From Quatrionicoccus australiensis (GTDB lineage Bacteria; Pseudomonadota; Gammaproteobacteria; Burkholderiales; Rhodocyclaceae), in the NCBI RefSeq assembly GCF_020510525.1, contig NZ_CP075188.1:2852001-2916000 (forward strand): a DNA stretch of 64,000 bases, in the 5' to 3' direction. The notes under the pieces are model-generated. The model searched no databases and was not told the DNA's origin. It saw only the letters and a list, made by a program, of their open reading frames with translations. Shown piece by piece: positions 60,101-63,473 of this stretch. Position 1 is the first letter of the stretch, and the number at the start of each line of letters is the position of its first letter. The position numbers were made by a program, and so were the translations under genes.

Positions 60101-61948
60101 CGTGAGCTGCCCGTTGGTCAGCGTCATGTCCAAGTCAGCGGTCTCGAAGACCGTGTCACTGCCACCGCCGCCGGTGAGACTATTCCCACCACCGCCGCCA
60201 GTGAAGGTATTGTCGTTGGCGTCGCCGATCAGGGTGTCGTTGTAAGCACTGCCCACCAGGTCGCGGAAGTTGGCGATGCTTGTCAGGCCGGTGGCGTTGC
60301 CGGTGGCAAGATTCACCGTGACGCCATGGGCGTAGGTCGAATAGTCCAGAATGTCCAGGGTATTCCTAGAGACAAGATTTTCGAAGCTGGCAAAACTCAC
60401 GCCGTTGGTCGTGCCAGCACCAACTCCGATGATTTCCCAGGCATCACTGGCATCGGCGTAACCGATGAAGGTATCGCTACCCGCACCGCCCTGGAAGTTG
60501 GCGATGTTGGAAAAGCCGCCGCCGATGCCACTGGCGGTACGCCGCCCATCGTTATCTACGGTGGAGAAATTCACCGTGGCACCACTGACCCAAGCGCTGT
60601 AATCGATCTTGTCGCTACCACCAGATTTTCCGGTGATATAGCCAGCCAAGCTTGCACCGTCCTGGAAAACAAAGATGTTGGTACCACTGCCACCGACGAG
60701 GTTCTCGATGCCAGTTGCACTTACCGTAGAGGTACCATCGCTGACGGAAATAGTAGTCTCGCCAGAGGAGGCATCCCTGCCAATCGTGAACGTCAGATCG
60801 GTCGTAACCCCGGAGAAATCGAGGGTGTCGGCACCACTAGAGTCACTGATGATGTTGCTTCCGAAGGCATCATAAAAAACATATGTATCGTCACCAGCCA
60901 GACCAAACATGATCTCGTTCTGGCTACTGGTGGCCACGAGACTGTCGGCGCTGAGGGTGCCGATGACCAACGGGCTATCAAGCAGGCTGATGTAATTGGC
61001 GGCGGCAAACAGTGGTGCTGCCTCAATTGTGCCGGTATGGTATTCGAGAGTCCAGTCACCGCCACTCGCTTCATTACCGGTAGGATTGGCGGAAGCCGCA
61101 ATGTCGGTGCCGGTAAGCTTTGCCAGCCGGTCGACAAAACCCTTGCCAACGGCGCTTTCGGCCACGTCGCAACCATAAAGCAGAATGTCCCCCCCTGGCT
61201 TGAGGGCCTTGCCCCAAGTACCAATGTTCTGTTGGTTGACCTCCAACAGGGTCGAGTCGAGGGCGCAGGAACCCAGACGTAGCAGGCCGGCATCACCATG
61301 GGATACGATGTGCACAGAATCCAGATTACTATAGGCGGAGAGAATGCGACTGATCTGGTCTACACCATTCGCATTTGCATCTAGGATGGCTACATCGATA
61401 TCGCCAATGCGGGCGACTTGTAGCGTCGGATCCGACGCTTTGGCAACCGAAACGGTGGCAGCCACCGAGGAGGTTGCCACCGTTTTGGCGCTACTAGCGG
61501 CAGTCTGCTCGGCACGGATCAGCAAATCGTTGAGCAACTGCTGGGTATTACCCACAGTGGGATCGATAATGACTAGCTGGTGCGTAGCCGGCTGGGCGGC
61601 CTGCCAATCAGCATAGTCGTTCAGGGAAAGCGACTTGGTAACAGACTGTGCAGCTGCAACCTGGGGTGCCACGGCCTGCGATGCGGCGGCGGACGCAACG
61701 CCATCCACCAGCGACTTAGAGAGCATCGGAGTTACTTGCGCCGATGGCGATGGCGGCGGGGGAAGCACCAAAATATCGGCGCTAAGCAGCAGACGGGGTT
61801 CAAGAGCTTCAAACAGGGCACGGGGAGCAACGGTCGTATGCAGGCTGCGGCCTATACCAACTCCGCCCAAGAGTCGTCTAGTGAGGCCGGCCAGCAGTCC
61901 GCTGGGAGAAGTGCGGGTATTCCGCCGGGTGCTGTTATGGGCAGGCAT
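36140..61948 (-). CDS. Giant LEPR-motif, DUF4347, RTX-repeat surface or exported protein (8602 residues)
   Basis: One uninterrupted frame from an ATG at 61948 behind GAGGGG. The N-terminus is basic without a classical signal peptide, then carries FEALEPRLLLSAD (46-58). DUF4347 spans about 122-315. RTX-like Gly/Asp repeats (for example GGSGDDTLLGRAGADTIDGG) follow to about residue 1150. The central ~6000 residues are Gly/Ala/Ser/Thr-rich tandem beta repeats resembling filamentous adhesins, including an exact 254-residue period (see 47690-50830). RTX-type repeats return near the C-terminus (GGIGDDNITGGNGNDIIFGD), before a short tail with a 25-residue duplication. Mass is near 0.8 MDa by my estimate. 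It is probably a calcium-dependent adhesin or surface layer; the exporters lie on both sides. Function is not shown. Confidence 0.93.
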   Translation of the reverse strand: MPAHNSTRRNTRTSPSGLLAGLTRRLLGGVGIGRSLHTTVAPRALFEALEPRLLLSADILVLPPPPSPSAQVTPMLSKSLVDGVASAAASQAVAPQVAAAQSVTKSLSLNDYADWQAAQPATHQLVIIDPTVGNTQQLLNDLLIRAEQTAASSAKTVATSSVAATVSVAKASDPTLQVARIGDIDVAILDANANGVDQISRILSAYSNLDSVHIVSHGDAGLLRLGSCALDSTLLEVNQQNIGTWGKALKPGGDILLYGCDVAESAVGKGFVDRLAKLTGTDIAASANPTGNEASGGDWTLEYHTGTIEAAPLFAAANYISLLDSPLVIGTLSADSLVATSSQNEIMFGLAGDDTYVFYDAFGSNIISDSSGADTLDFSGVTTDLTFTIGRDASSGETTISVSDGTSTVSATGIENLVGGSGTNIFVFQDGASLAGYITGKSGGSDKIDYSAWVSGATVNFSTVDNDGRRTASGIGGGFSNIANFQGGAGSDTFIGYADASDAWEIIGVGAGTTNGVSFASFENLVSRNTLDILDYSTYAHGVTVNLATGNATGLTSIANFRDLVGSAYNDTLIGDANDNTFTGGGGGNSLTGGGGSDTVFETADLDMTLTNGQLTIGAGGAGGTDNLVGNSILHAILVGGDNANTLDASAFTLGSVTLDGGVGGDTLRGGSGDDTLLGRAGADTIDGGGGSNTLIEFGNNRFVLASSSLDMGDGTNDVQTLTRGSGVTGGTFNLTVTVAGQAETTRDIAWDASADELEAELTRLDGIGRTDVTVGFSDNTKAWTIAFTGNLAGEAMTAISVNSTNLTGGSVTVAHTTMGSGIQDTLSNIQKARLYGDYNDNLMDASAFTGSVYLDGGAGDDVLVGGASIDTLIGGLGNDQLTGGGGSDLLNGGASLDTVIESRASNANITLTNSSLVIGSETDLLVGIEYANLTGAGSSNSLDASAFTGITAVTQLGFLTNAAGTDNGIGQVESLADMRVTLRDGTHVDVDLAGLNTLQDVFDALNTASSRLSASLNASGRIVITDSGAGSGNLSVAALNGATAAADLGIAATGSGATLTGSILKSNAHVRLAGGGVLKGTAGDDTLVWTSGATSINGYGGSDTLIADVGGVSATLTNSSLAGTTLSSIEVASISGNGSAQTLDAHTFTGDVTLTGGGGADTLKGGTGNNVYMVDVSALASVTIVDNVGLSNSLEVTGLTQLDSATVGSAGTKAANSTLKFTNGNIQDDITSSHNISIVADSINLNGHTISTLATNKNISLQGKSIIIDNGAKLLAGTGSINILAQDLVKDFTGFGFANVDVNEASVVIGSTGANTIISGGTVTVKAKAEAARFDIPKADAKIGSYNFGDTLDDAAQAIIGVIESLSAEAAVSVSIATATIDIGSHALISAGSFEADTIANGSVKPLLTLQKGLGVAVGVVVTTSRITIDGSITTSGGDLTLNALANNYANVKSAPDPLGGYSIAVAVAVVCTDTEVLANAGSTLNAFGNLNLNAATVNQVLVAPSADAGTEGKVGLAVGVSVETGQTRARLDGTASAGTDVSVTASHTEDSVTSKIKFGGYIPLSFGVDSSGGVSATSSTGEDGPWGGVDDINGALKDGQKSLVTGSSAYKSLETKLKPYLDKVSKAGKDLVTKLKTTPVIGGVVTKVESLINSPASNKFDLSGALAAQLDFRNVEARIGDGVVGHTASVNADGKITVDAEASNRPSVTASTRASNSTEKAAQKTANFGGGFAVGFALLDDRADAHIAGNATVNAGGELSVTANSLNQIDPASLWGASLVDAFQPKPDFTTDDGSSSVSKGDKVEVKSGHTGGGDEGTWYEYIGDTPLSTDLSKTDFTDTNLWKDNGGYVSQLKTSVLSSVAGYLNDNLGLDNNLVDTWAQSSAAGQSSSLAGAITVSYIHHGASAVIQNGAKINQDASYRSSSAGNTDATTGEINDFGQKVTVAASSESDEINLVGNFKTINGPGDKVTDWFTKDATGKVSLNTSSWGGPGGGSASAAGGKSVGVAGGGYVFVNDVTAKIEDGVKLYADFLDVTADSKNIVVTLAASGSKSGAATEGPAATGRALNVAGTLDVGVIVDSTLAQIDNGAQITVGRSAKANTGAVNVAATDESYLVTVAGSVAISDSTGIGASIAINTLVRNTEALIGTSFEDTTDTGPGTGYFTALGDVSVDAENHGFAGAFAVAGAAATGSQAQKTEQTKAPTLGTGGTQGSDGSTAMNQALSDWQTKWGSVLGELKTKTKSTGDSGSDSTDQSGGVGDALQTIGDQAAKVAGDDSSKSSFAGAGSVAVDFVYDNARAAVRKTGTVTTAKLTVNAVNDTSVGSLAGAVAFAKATGQSSAVAVAGGVGFNFVMGTTGAYIDDVVSLTATQVDDKATRGGWIVGASAAVAAAQGGKGSAFSGSIGVAVTVNTTEAVLRNITGDSTVSGPVTVQAIDSTNIISLGGAGSFGGKTGVAGGLSFNFLHNSVGAYAESLGNATHSFTHVGALTVDAESHALLIAATASLGVATGGGGSDTNNATAIGGTLSVNAVNNSVVARIKNVFTGDTSTGAVTVSALDAASIYSLAGGFAASKGKGFGVALAADVIVDTVAASIESSTLKTTGAVSVTANESSVLANLAIGAAGGKQLAIGGSLAFNDITNGVSARITGSTLGTTTAATSARSVGAVTVSATDSATLVGITGGLGVSTNASAVGISLSWNRISDGITAAIESSTVDAAGTVSVVAKSNALLVGVGIAGGISAGGNGTAVAGGLTINAIANTIDSHISGSDVRARGNSNDILVKASESATLASAALSVAISSGDKAVGGLFAYNYVGSTNNAADPNLIGLFDGAAKDSDGNSLGTKKLTVGATGVTAAGVTAYIDSSQAVAGRSVIITAGLDDPTQTSDGPAAGRAVTVPTSAVDATTDAITLASHGYATGDAVVYDAGSGTAIGGLTSGNTYYVVKTGDNSLKLAASLDDAFAGNTIHFTSAGSGTASISQAKTVADVSTAVDITHNSVALAGHGWSTGDAVVYDPGTGTAIGGLSSGSTYYVIKVDNNDFKLASSQANALAGTAIDLTAAGDQSQLFSRVQSFAVATSASVVAAAVPDAVKLTNHGLATGDAVTYHANGGTAIAGLQDGATYYVVKVDANDFRLASSLVAAQAGDTLLFTGAGNDAQTFTIRPKSLNLAGTSVDLPSVGAQLVAVTAGGAGGKGLSGAAVVALNFVRMNVDAHISNTPSGKTVTAENGDVSVLAADNSQVSSGSGALGVSTGGTAIGAAIGVNSIQNSVKAAIDNAKVSATIGNVVISAQERARDINIVVGAGVGTGSSGVALSGSFAFSFIQDTVDARITDSVTSDAVTTTVEAGQGIAVNADDAASIATLAGAISASTNGTGAAGIAVAVNQVKDTVAAVVEMATLTATNGDIAVAATFAKPTDLPPGLDAQIAAVAVSGSGGPSFAGAGSVALNWICNNIEARISDIDASQSISAANGTLSVKASDTSTINALAGAIAISGIGAKGASGAVGASVSYNYLGGDPIDGTGTTQNSVSAVIRDVSGSITAKLLLVEGSYSASINNITVAGAGGGSNSAAFALGGAVSINRIKGHTTATIKNAANIDVTGTAADAIKVSAIDGSAIWALAGGIGVAVGTSGGGSLAAGVSVAYNDIANNTAASIDNADVSVDLGGVQVTASSSSAIYAFTFGVSVAVATGSGGLSGSGAGAGSGNTVRNSISATIRNGVGSRKTKAGGAISVSATDDADIRAIAGTLAVGVAAGGGGGGTGSVGISVSVNDISDTVEAKVDKADVEAGGTLTLSASENASIDSLTVGGSVAAAGGSGGGVAAAAGGAVSTNTIHNYVYADALNGAKLTTTGTGNDIKLSATDSSTILAIGGGLAIAGAGGSGGGGAGSLGAAVAVSNIGNTVKAYADGATLDASGNIGLTAQATGSIVSVTLGAAVAGSGGAGGGVSLSGAGSSATATVTNTVAAYVANSGSSIASPGIQADGSVTISATDSTEINTSAGALAVSGAGGAGGGAAGAVGFSLATNIVHNAVSAYAEKSYVSAVGNIAITATENATARAITVGGAVAGAGGAGGGGAVAAAGATSLNFINNTVQAYADGAGNLTTTGAGADISLTASDTSTLLAVGGGLAGSGAGGAGGGGAGSLGAATADNEIGNTINAYVDGTTINAKDAFSISAGESGTITAVALGAAVAGAGGAGGGFGASAAGSVVVNGVTNTIAAYVANSGSAVLPGIQAGGTVTISATDNTEIDGGAGSLAIAGAGGAGGGGAVAVGYAQTTNTVTNAVSAYAENAYITAVDDIMLAATEGATVRAISVGGTVAGSGGAGGGGSVAVAGATSLNFIHNTVKAYADGGAALTTTGSGADISLKASDTSTLLAVGGGLTGSGAGGAGGGGAGSLGVAGAANTVGNTVAAYVDGATLDAKNAISLTAEETGYVTAVSVGSAVAGAGGAGGGFGASAAGSASVDTVTNTIAAYIANSGSAVLPGIQAGGAVTISATDATHIDGGAGSLAIAGAGGAGGGGAVAAGYSQTTNTVTNTVKAYAEKAYITAVDNITLTATENATVRAISVGGSVAGSGGAGGGGSVAVAGATSLNFITNTVLAHADGVGGLTTTGSGADISLKASDTSTLLAVGGGLAGSGAGGAGGGGAGSLGAAVAINTVTNTVKAYVDGATVNANDAFSLAAEETGYVTAVSVGAAVAGAGGVGGGFAASAAGADSTNIVTNTVAAYIANSGSAGVGHEGITTSGALTVTATDSTAIRAVAGSLAVSAAGGIGAGSVSLGLSLAENTVDNKVHAYTNTSYLSIGSDALFTATENADLYALSVAASASITGGIGSGSVGVSVGYAKNKTTNSVLAYASGGKLTAGHKAYFTASDTASVESDIVAASLTVAVSAGAAVGLAAAAATNDIGDTVKAYSSGANISANDLEMTASAAGTIHATAIGASLAASNVAISGAGAGAGNTVHNTVATYVSGGSLTATANGSAARKIVLSAYEQSTINAVVGAVSVAAGVSNAVSVGLSVATNDISGSVSAWVGDSATISASGGSVSISATANDTINSTVWATSVAYSYGGIAVAAGGAQSSATITTDVSAYTASNSTLDTSGSAVTVSALSSSSATSKTAGAALSNGLAAGSSTTQVVAAGTVSAYVASASVRAYSLGISATANQTANAEAIALAGGIISGAGAAAQATVNPTVTAYLAGGATCTFTGNVNITAAATPRANARSIGVAVAGGVAIGVSKADAVVNPTVQAHAGASGTLTAANLTVQALRNVPAAGENATAQAIGASGGLLVGVSGSEANARDGTDAQRAVTSAWLDAGGSFSISGTGTAAVTATSVQRATADNFNLGLLAAGAGLAHATSNALNTASLADSATYIGGNLSITANAREDNLAKVLAGSGGAIAGAGALADANGSSTTNATLGKNVTVTLTNAAAGGNLTVSADHTATTNGQIVVVGAGLLAGTGAEEDNTVNAHVTAEAGDNARVTAYNITMSAADRVRKADLADPNIKGATGGIASAAGAVSKMTVNLDTNTTVGTNAQLTVIGPVLAAGEMHLTTLNDLQMRDRVSLTTGGAISGAGASSSIGGTVAGHVLVKSGAKLESVGLMELSARATGDLSNTVSAETYGAATVATGSATITLNPLNEVHVYGATLKALGAMNLLAGEDGDHNFDSWAVTSRVDTFAGSLIPISSVGATIILNIANNIGVDAGASLLGGDDINLRAAYINVINAYAHAHTTSWISAIGDAIRGSASDSGEWTTTTVGTVRVDGALQTNINSDLSLVLDWNQSTSDPRVMETTNVGNVTWRKTSATADQELFTEYKTALANYSLFKGGPNTTLTDYYAAEVSRLANLLLADGLGTRETDPSGNSVITPVKKPSAIIVVDPIRVKAGIIDIRGTSLGGGGSFDSRGDISVTIENRAPASLQINGIVIPYNRSGLYLNGYAVGSNAEIGADAAFSSIRTGTTGLGPTITIVEQAPSLPNGVTVPLGDILIRGAVDNLGGSVIIRNSAGGVTDIGAALRAKDQSITSRGGVNIHGVTEYCRGGDPLAILDAITWDYTASDDVLKQTLVNKYNAMIAAGPATEGDPAILYGDVIKIEAQTINLNGLLQSGNDSYAMTLDGTMATRIAAIKASGAQGLTSLASRDLAHPYAWEQDFTVYWDNTNKRIVVAQINTGGGHVELTGTIANTGNGNIKVLSGYSNVNVNNQTGYDVEIRGIDAGQRGAGLLIINDKNKTTGAVQVTRYEVVGNSVTETIDGVVQATPASSYTPTTNGLRYGWTMAADIGFESTYTDVQSGWAWFTLSSATLDARCTTIPLTGPALVGDAAYYCVDASPEATKFDHQVIDLSGTGWHITDRDVETTWYGESTTTTKWEKYQSTRNYYTSTITATRAVNINFIGGTASAVTVNSNAGILLSGKIRNTSGMTTLTATGRIQGVNDSAIITGQSLSLTAGGNINGSGNTSLQVDLADNAARDFSSSDAVSANGTTRIVKGATVQAIQGYMAGGTAGAVYRYVGANPLTTTLSGVNYGDTANWQSVSWNAGRLDASSSGGGVDIREVAGNLNLGNIRAGGGTAKLTASDDITAVAGTTVQGSNVNLIATNGAIGSAARAITINAATVTDALSASATGDIYLSSSGGDLRVNRIASTGTNSRVSLTIVGGGMIDANGVQTVDTRTVDQLRNGLWKDLNLTSSAGFDQKLADTKDAFAAAQTQEYRTYWQWRNAGSAALTTAEESYYRTVLNYNDAAIQTLNNSRLQQYADLDARWRATSVLYDANYGYTLTAADIATLISGIKVHTEQELLFTIGAGLLKPTPSTQASIESPNIVAAHVVINAARVGNADASVTVDVTGSTVLTDVQRLALAAADRADVTFVAGNVVTAAMRFATTGGVNTITLDSGSWNAADGYVVGRLIQVSGSGVGSATSLGQSYRITGVSGATLTVESVSGARFVAQGSSQMATVTPFIDNPNPVSAAMSFAVAGGANTITLASGAWNTDNGYVVGALIQIGGNGVKSATGTGQSYRITAVSGATLTVEAVGGAQFTAQNDASATVSANGITQLFIAQINDVNVGAANGDTVAVDATASAGSLYLGSENTVSLGHITGAADVRIRARNGIVNGLGDASANIVSSDVVLESGLGAIGTSGSPVRVDLRATSALKGTLTARANNDVFIAGIKSAGVAASSGDLRLEGVSSLEGDVTLASIGAIVDALNSDSAKISANHLTLSAANGIGETGDALEVSMLGDLIVDPADTTGTVNLTASGGSINLREVDGNLKLDHVVANNGDVTLRAALSILDRASDFTVGSYGRPGADISARSITLTADGGGIGEAGNELDIRAQYMAGTQGLVKTESYKDTRIIQTVGDLYLDQVGVGASSTAYIVVPDGSIYNGRTSGDNVLRGKLWLFARDNIGTSGAEIKTAVGNIEGKATTGNAWISNTGAMTVGGVIVGGTDPGFQSGGDVHISTHSPLTVDKDISGSDVYLEAGGSISASGDNLVVKSGKTVTAINTIHASANDSFTLEEGATIRADEVDIEIARLAGEMTGGDVMIYGDIDAATVNLLGSAYADRFAIRKLDVRSTGTTVNLDAGGGDDSIYLGSQATLVDSTRATNASGTLDELVARIVIDGNDGSGDSLWLDDTGFVAGRSAFTLDEESLSGTSYGRIQGFGGAVLYRRVENLDIELGEGADTVAVLANPAGSTTHLNTLGGDDIVNIGTIATDFTVDGTFYGTLAIDAGIGNNALGVSDIGSHVDKIVTVNRDSIEGLFTSGTDVTWTATGGRFSCLEYWLGYGSDIVTVAHALYYADIPTITTLNTGLGNDQVAVNLTAGTDGFFVLDTQGPRTSDPSNPNWTDNDAVDASGSTLGSVIMGGIGDDNITGGNGNDIIFGDSGAYTWADVNHAVLVTSAMSTNTGQGGSDTINGGGGDNTVIAGFGGDTVNVTAMGNNVVVGDNGTASYNTAGKLIQIQTLDTIAATGGNDTLNLGDGNQVVLGGVGDDSISATGASGTRAILGDNGVAQWDASGSNLVSVQSTEITLGGNDIIMLGGGANTVVAGFGGDTVNVTVTGNNVVVGDNGTASYNTAGKLIQIQTLDTKVDTGGNDILNLWDGNQVVLGGVGDDSISAIGASGTRTILGDNGIAQWDASGSKLVSVQSTEITLGGNDIIELGGGTNTVIAGAGGDVVASTGGGVNVIVGDNGRADFAGSSLAEVSSLDTSTATGGNDQINLSATTGINMVIAGNGDDHVSGGSGNNYILGDNGHIVMDSGGRLPALVESFLGRPAGNDALVGGGGKNVVIGSQGNDILSGGNGRNLLIGDDGRVRFVTGDPILAEDINPFIGGNDDLGGGNNYNILIAGAGNDLLRGSLDNSIMMGEAGSVALTPGWRFTEAYSFALNNSQDAVTQALNHLYSGGIAQIPSSAVPPAPSISPWLVDEEANTDEIFGEIMFGRGPISVFDSVFANIADRIYDRGLLASFGEAPPAGAGAALGHTILLARAHGDLSDEPPTRFCAASSHATLLAGAHSDLSDASAGWLPEQLEAEERSVLAGWPDMGKTAQASSPLQMASALPLAGLVGQIAWAGGPACATAMARRRVHIDWQRAPSET
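36373..36522 (-). repeat. 25-residue duplication near the C-terminus of the giant protein
   Basis: CGTCCGACAAGTCG starts at 36373 and 36448, giving a 75-bp period. The protein repeats as LLARAHGDLSD and LLAGAHSDLSD. It lies after the RTX repeats, where an export or anchoring signal might be expected. Confidence 0.75.
37440..38190 (-). repeat. Two 366-bp tandem repeats in the C-terminal RTX region
   Basis: GCATCCCATT at 37521 and 37887, and GTCACC-type anchors at 37731 and 38097, are both exactly 366 bp (122 residues) apart, with high identity throughout. Each unit encodes GNNVVVGDNGTASYNTAGKL, GDDSISA and a GGND-type RTX turn. Confidence 0.85.
47690..50830 (-). repeat. 762-bp tandem repeats inside the giant gene
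   Basis: Matching DNA anchors lie at 48291, 49053 and 49815, and again at 48481, 49243 and 50005, each exactly 762 bp (254 residues) apart. A fourth, diverged unit extends toward 47.7 kb. Each unit has Gly-rich GAGGAGGGGAG blocks alternating with strands such as NTVxAYVxxSxL. Strong identity at DNA level shows recent duplication or gene conversion and may make assembly of this stretch uncertain. Confidence 0.85.
52440..53250 (-). repeat. Three ~90-residue tandem repeats inside the giant gene
   Basis: The segment ending in a conserved TYYV(V/I)K core recurs with matching DNA anchors at 52572, 52848 and 53115, so periods are 276 and 267 bp. Each unit reads GDAVxYxxGxGTAIxGLxxG, then TYYVxK and a KLASS-type strand. 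It is a distinct module within the adhesin-like region. Confidence 0.8.
61004..61585 (-). other. DUF4347 domain of the giant protein
   Basis: Residues about 122-315. Key segments are LVIIDPTVGN, SVHIVSHGDAGLLRLG with His217-Gly218, DILLYGCDVAESAVG with Gly259-Cys260, and TGTDIAASANPTGN with GGDWTLEYHTG. The HG and GC pair recalls caspase-like (clan CD) peptidases, so self-processing is possible but unproven. Confidence 0.82.
61775..61816 (-). other. LEPR-type N-terminal motif of the giant protein
   Basis: Residues 45-58 (LFEALEPRLLLSAD) match the LEPR-XLL motif that I recall near the N-terminus of many very large repetitive bacterial proteins. It follows a 44-residue basic region and precedes a proline-rich linker. 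I infer a leader or targeting role. Confidence 0.8.
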
Positions 61949-62096
61949 TTCATTCCCCTCAATATTGCCACGCGCTTATTCTTGCCAATTACCGAATCGC
62001 GCGTCTTGCGGTTTAAAGCAACCTACATTCCTGCAAAAAGAAAGAAGGAATAGTGCCAATCCAGCTAACAACCTCTTCCTCTTATCTCTTACTCCA

Positions 62097-63473
62097 TCAC
62101 TCCCTGACCAGCATCTCACGGCTGATATCAGCAAGATCGACTTCACTCAAGGTACCCACCGCCTGCTTCAGCTTCAGGCGATTGAGAAAGTAGTCATAAC
62201 GGGCCTTGGCGGCATCACGCTTGGCGGCGAATAACTCGCGTTCGGCGTCCAATACCTGCAAGGTGGTATTAATACCCGCCGCGTAGCCTTCGACACGAAG
62301 CCGGCTAGCACTCTCAGCCGAGACGACGCCTTCATCGAACGCCTTAATGCGCGCGACTCCATTCTTTACTGTTAGGAAGGCAGCTCGCGCCTGACGCTCT
62401 GCTTGGCGCCGCTGACGCTCCATATCTTCCATAGACTGAAGGTAACGTTCGGTGGCTTCTCGCGCCAGCGAGACAGTCGCACCGCCAGAGAAGATCGGCA
62501 CCATCAGCCGCAGCATCACTGCCTCAGTCGACACTTTGCTGCCGCCACCGAACAAACTGCCGCCAGTATCGTTGCGATTGTCGGTGGCTACCAAATCTAA
62601 GACAGGGGCGTGCTCCGCCTGCTGGCGTCGCATCTCTTGCCGCGCAACCGCAACCGCGTGGCGCCGCGCCTCGGTAAGCAGGTTCTGGCTCTCAGCAGCG
62701 CTGACCCAGTGATCGACATCGGCAGGCTGCGGTGACAGGGGTACCCAGTTGGCACGCAGTGGCACTAGAGCACCGGGCATTTCGGCCGTGATTTCGCGCA
62801 ACGCCTGCCTCCGGTCTTCAAGCTCGTCACGAGCAGCGAGAACGTCGGCATCCTTAATAGCAAAACGCGCCCGCGCCTCATGCAGATCGACAACCGCAAC
62901 CAGCTTGCTGCGGTAACGCGCCTCGACCAGATCAAGTTGGCGCTTGATGGCATCCCGCTCGGCAGTAGCGAGAGCCAGCGCATCGCCGGCAGCCAAGCCT
63001 GCCAAATAAGCGGTGGCAGTGCGAACCATGGCATCCTGCTCGGCGGCAGCGTAGGTTGCCACCGCCTGCTTGACTTTGTCCTCGGCCTGGCCATAACCGA
63101 TCCACGAAGACAGCTTAAATATCGGCTGCGTCAGCGTCAGCGTCTGATTGATGCCGGTATAGTTCGCCACCCCTTGCGCATAGACCGGATTGTTACTTCG
63201 TAGAACGGACTGCCTAGTGTATGTTTTGTCATACTCGTAACTTAGTTTGGGCAACAGGGCTGCCAAGGCTTGAGGCTTTGCCTCTAGCAACGCCGCCATT
63301 TCGTGGCGCGCAGCCTTTATCACGGGATCGGCGTCCCTCGCTTTTGCATAAATCGAAACAAGATCGTCGGCTTGAGCCACGCAGCCCACTGTCGCGAGCA
63401 TCAGCAGCAATACCCAGTTGCGGCGCCGCAGCGGCTTCACATAACACGACACCACATTCACTCCATCAAACAT
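62097..63473 (-). CDS. TolC-family outer-membrane channel protein
   Basis: 458 residues from the ATG at 63473, overlapping the sapC-like stop by 8 bp; a GTG a few codons later is possible. The signal peptide is about residues 12-35 (WVLLLMLATVGCVAQA). It then has the two-fold TolC plan: LVSIYAKARDADPVIKAARHE at the start, QTLTLTQPIF in the first half, LMVPIFSGGATVSLAREATER in the second, long coiled helices between, and GINTTLQVLDAERELFAAKRD before the last helix. It forms the outer-membrane exit duct of type I-like systems. A 148-bp gap (61949-62096) without a clear terminator separates it from the giant gene. The likely partners are the three HlyD-type proteins. Confidence 0.93.
   Translation of the reverse strand: MFDGVNVVSCYVKPLRRRNWVLLLMLATVGCVAQADDLVSIYAKARDADPVIKAARHEMAALLEAKPQALAALLPKLSYEYDKTYTRQSVLRSNNPVYAQGVANYTGINQTLTLTQPIFKLSSWIGYGQAEDKVKQAVATYAAAEQDAMVRTATAYLAGLAAGDALALATAERDAIKRQLDLVEARYRSKLVAVVDLHEARARFAIKDADVLAARDELEDRRQALREITAEMPGALVPLRANWVPLSPQPADVDHWVSAAESQNLLTEARRHAVAVARQEMRRQQAEHAPVLDLVATDNRNDTGGSLFGGGSKVSTEAVMLRLMVPIFSGGATVSLAREATERYLQSMEDMERQRRQAERQARAAFLTVKNGVARIKAFDEGVVSAESASRLRVEGYAAGINTTLQVLDAERELFAAKRDAAKARYDYFLNRLKLKQAVGTLSEVDLADISREMLVRE

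Noticed and set aside
36140..61948. Several separate genes or a pseudogene instead of one giant gene
   Set aside because: The frame is continuous for 8602 codons, repeats keep period lengths divisible by three, and N- and C-terminal features occur once each.
61949..62096. Separate promoter or terminator between tolC and the giant gene
   Set aside because: No stem-loop with a T run and no convincing -35/-10 pair could be seen, so cotranscription stays possible and no site is called.
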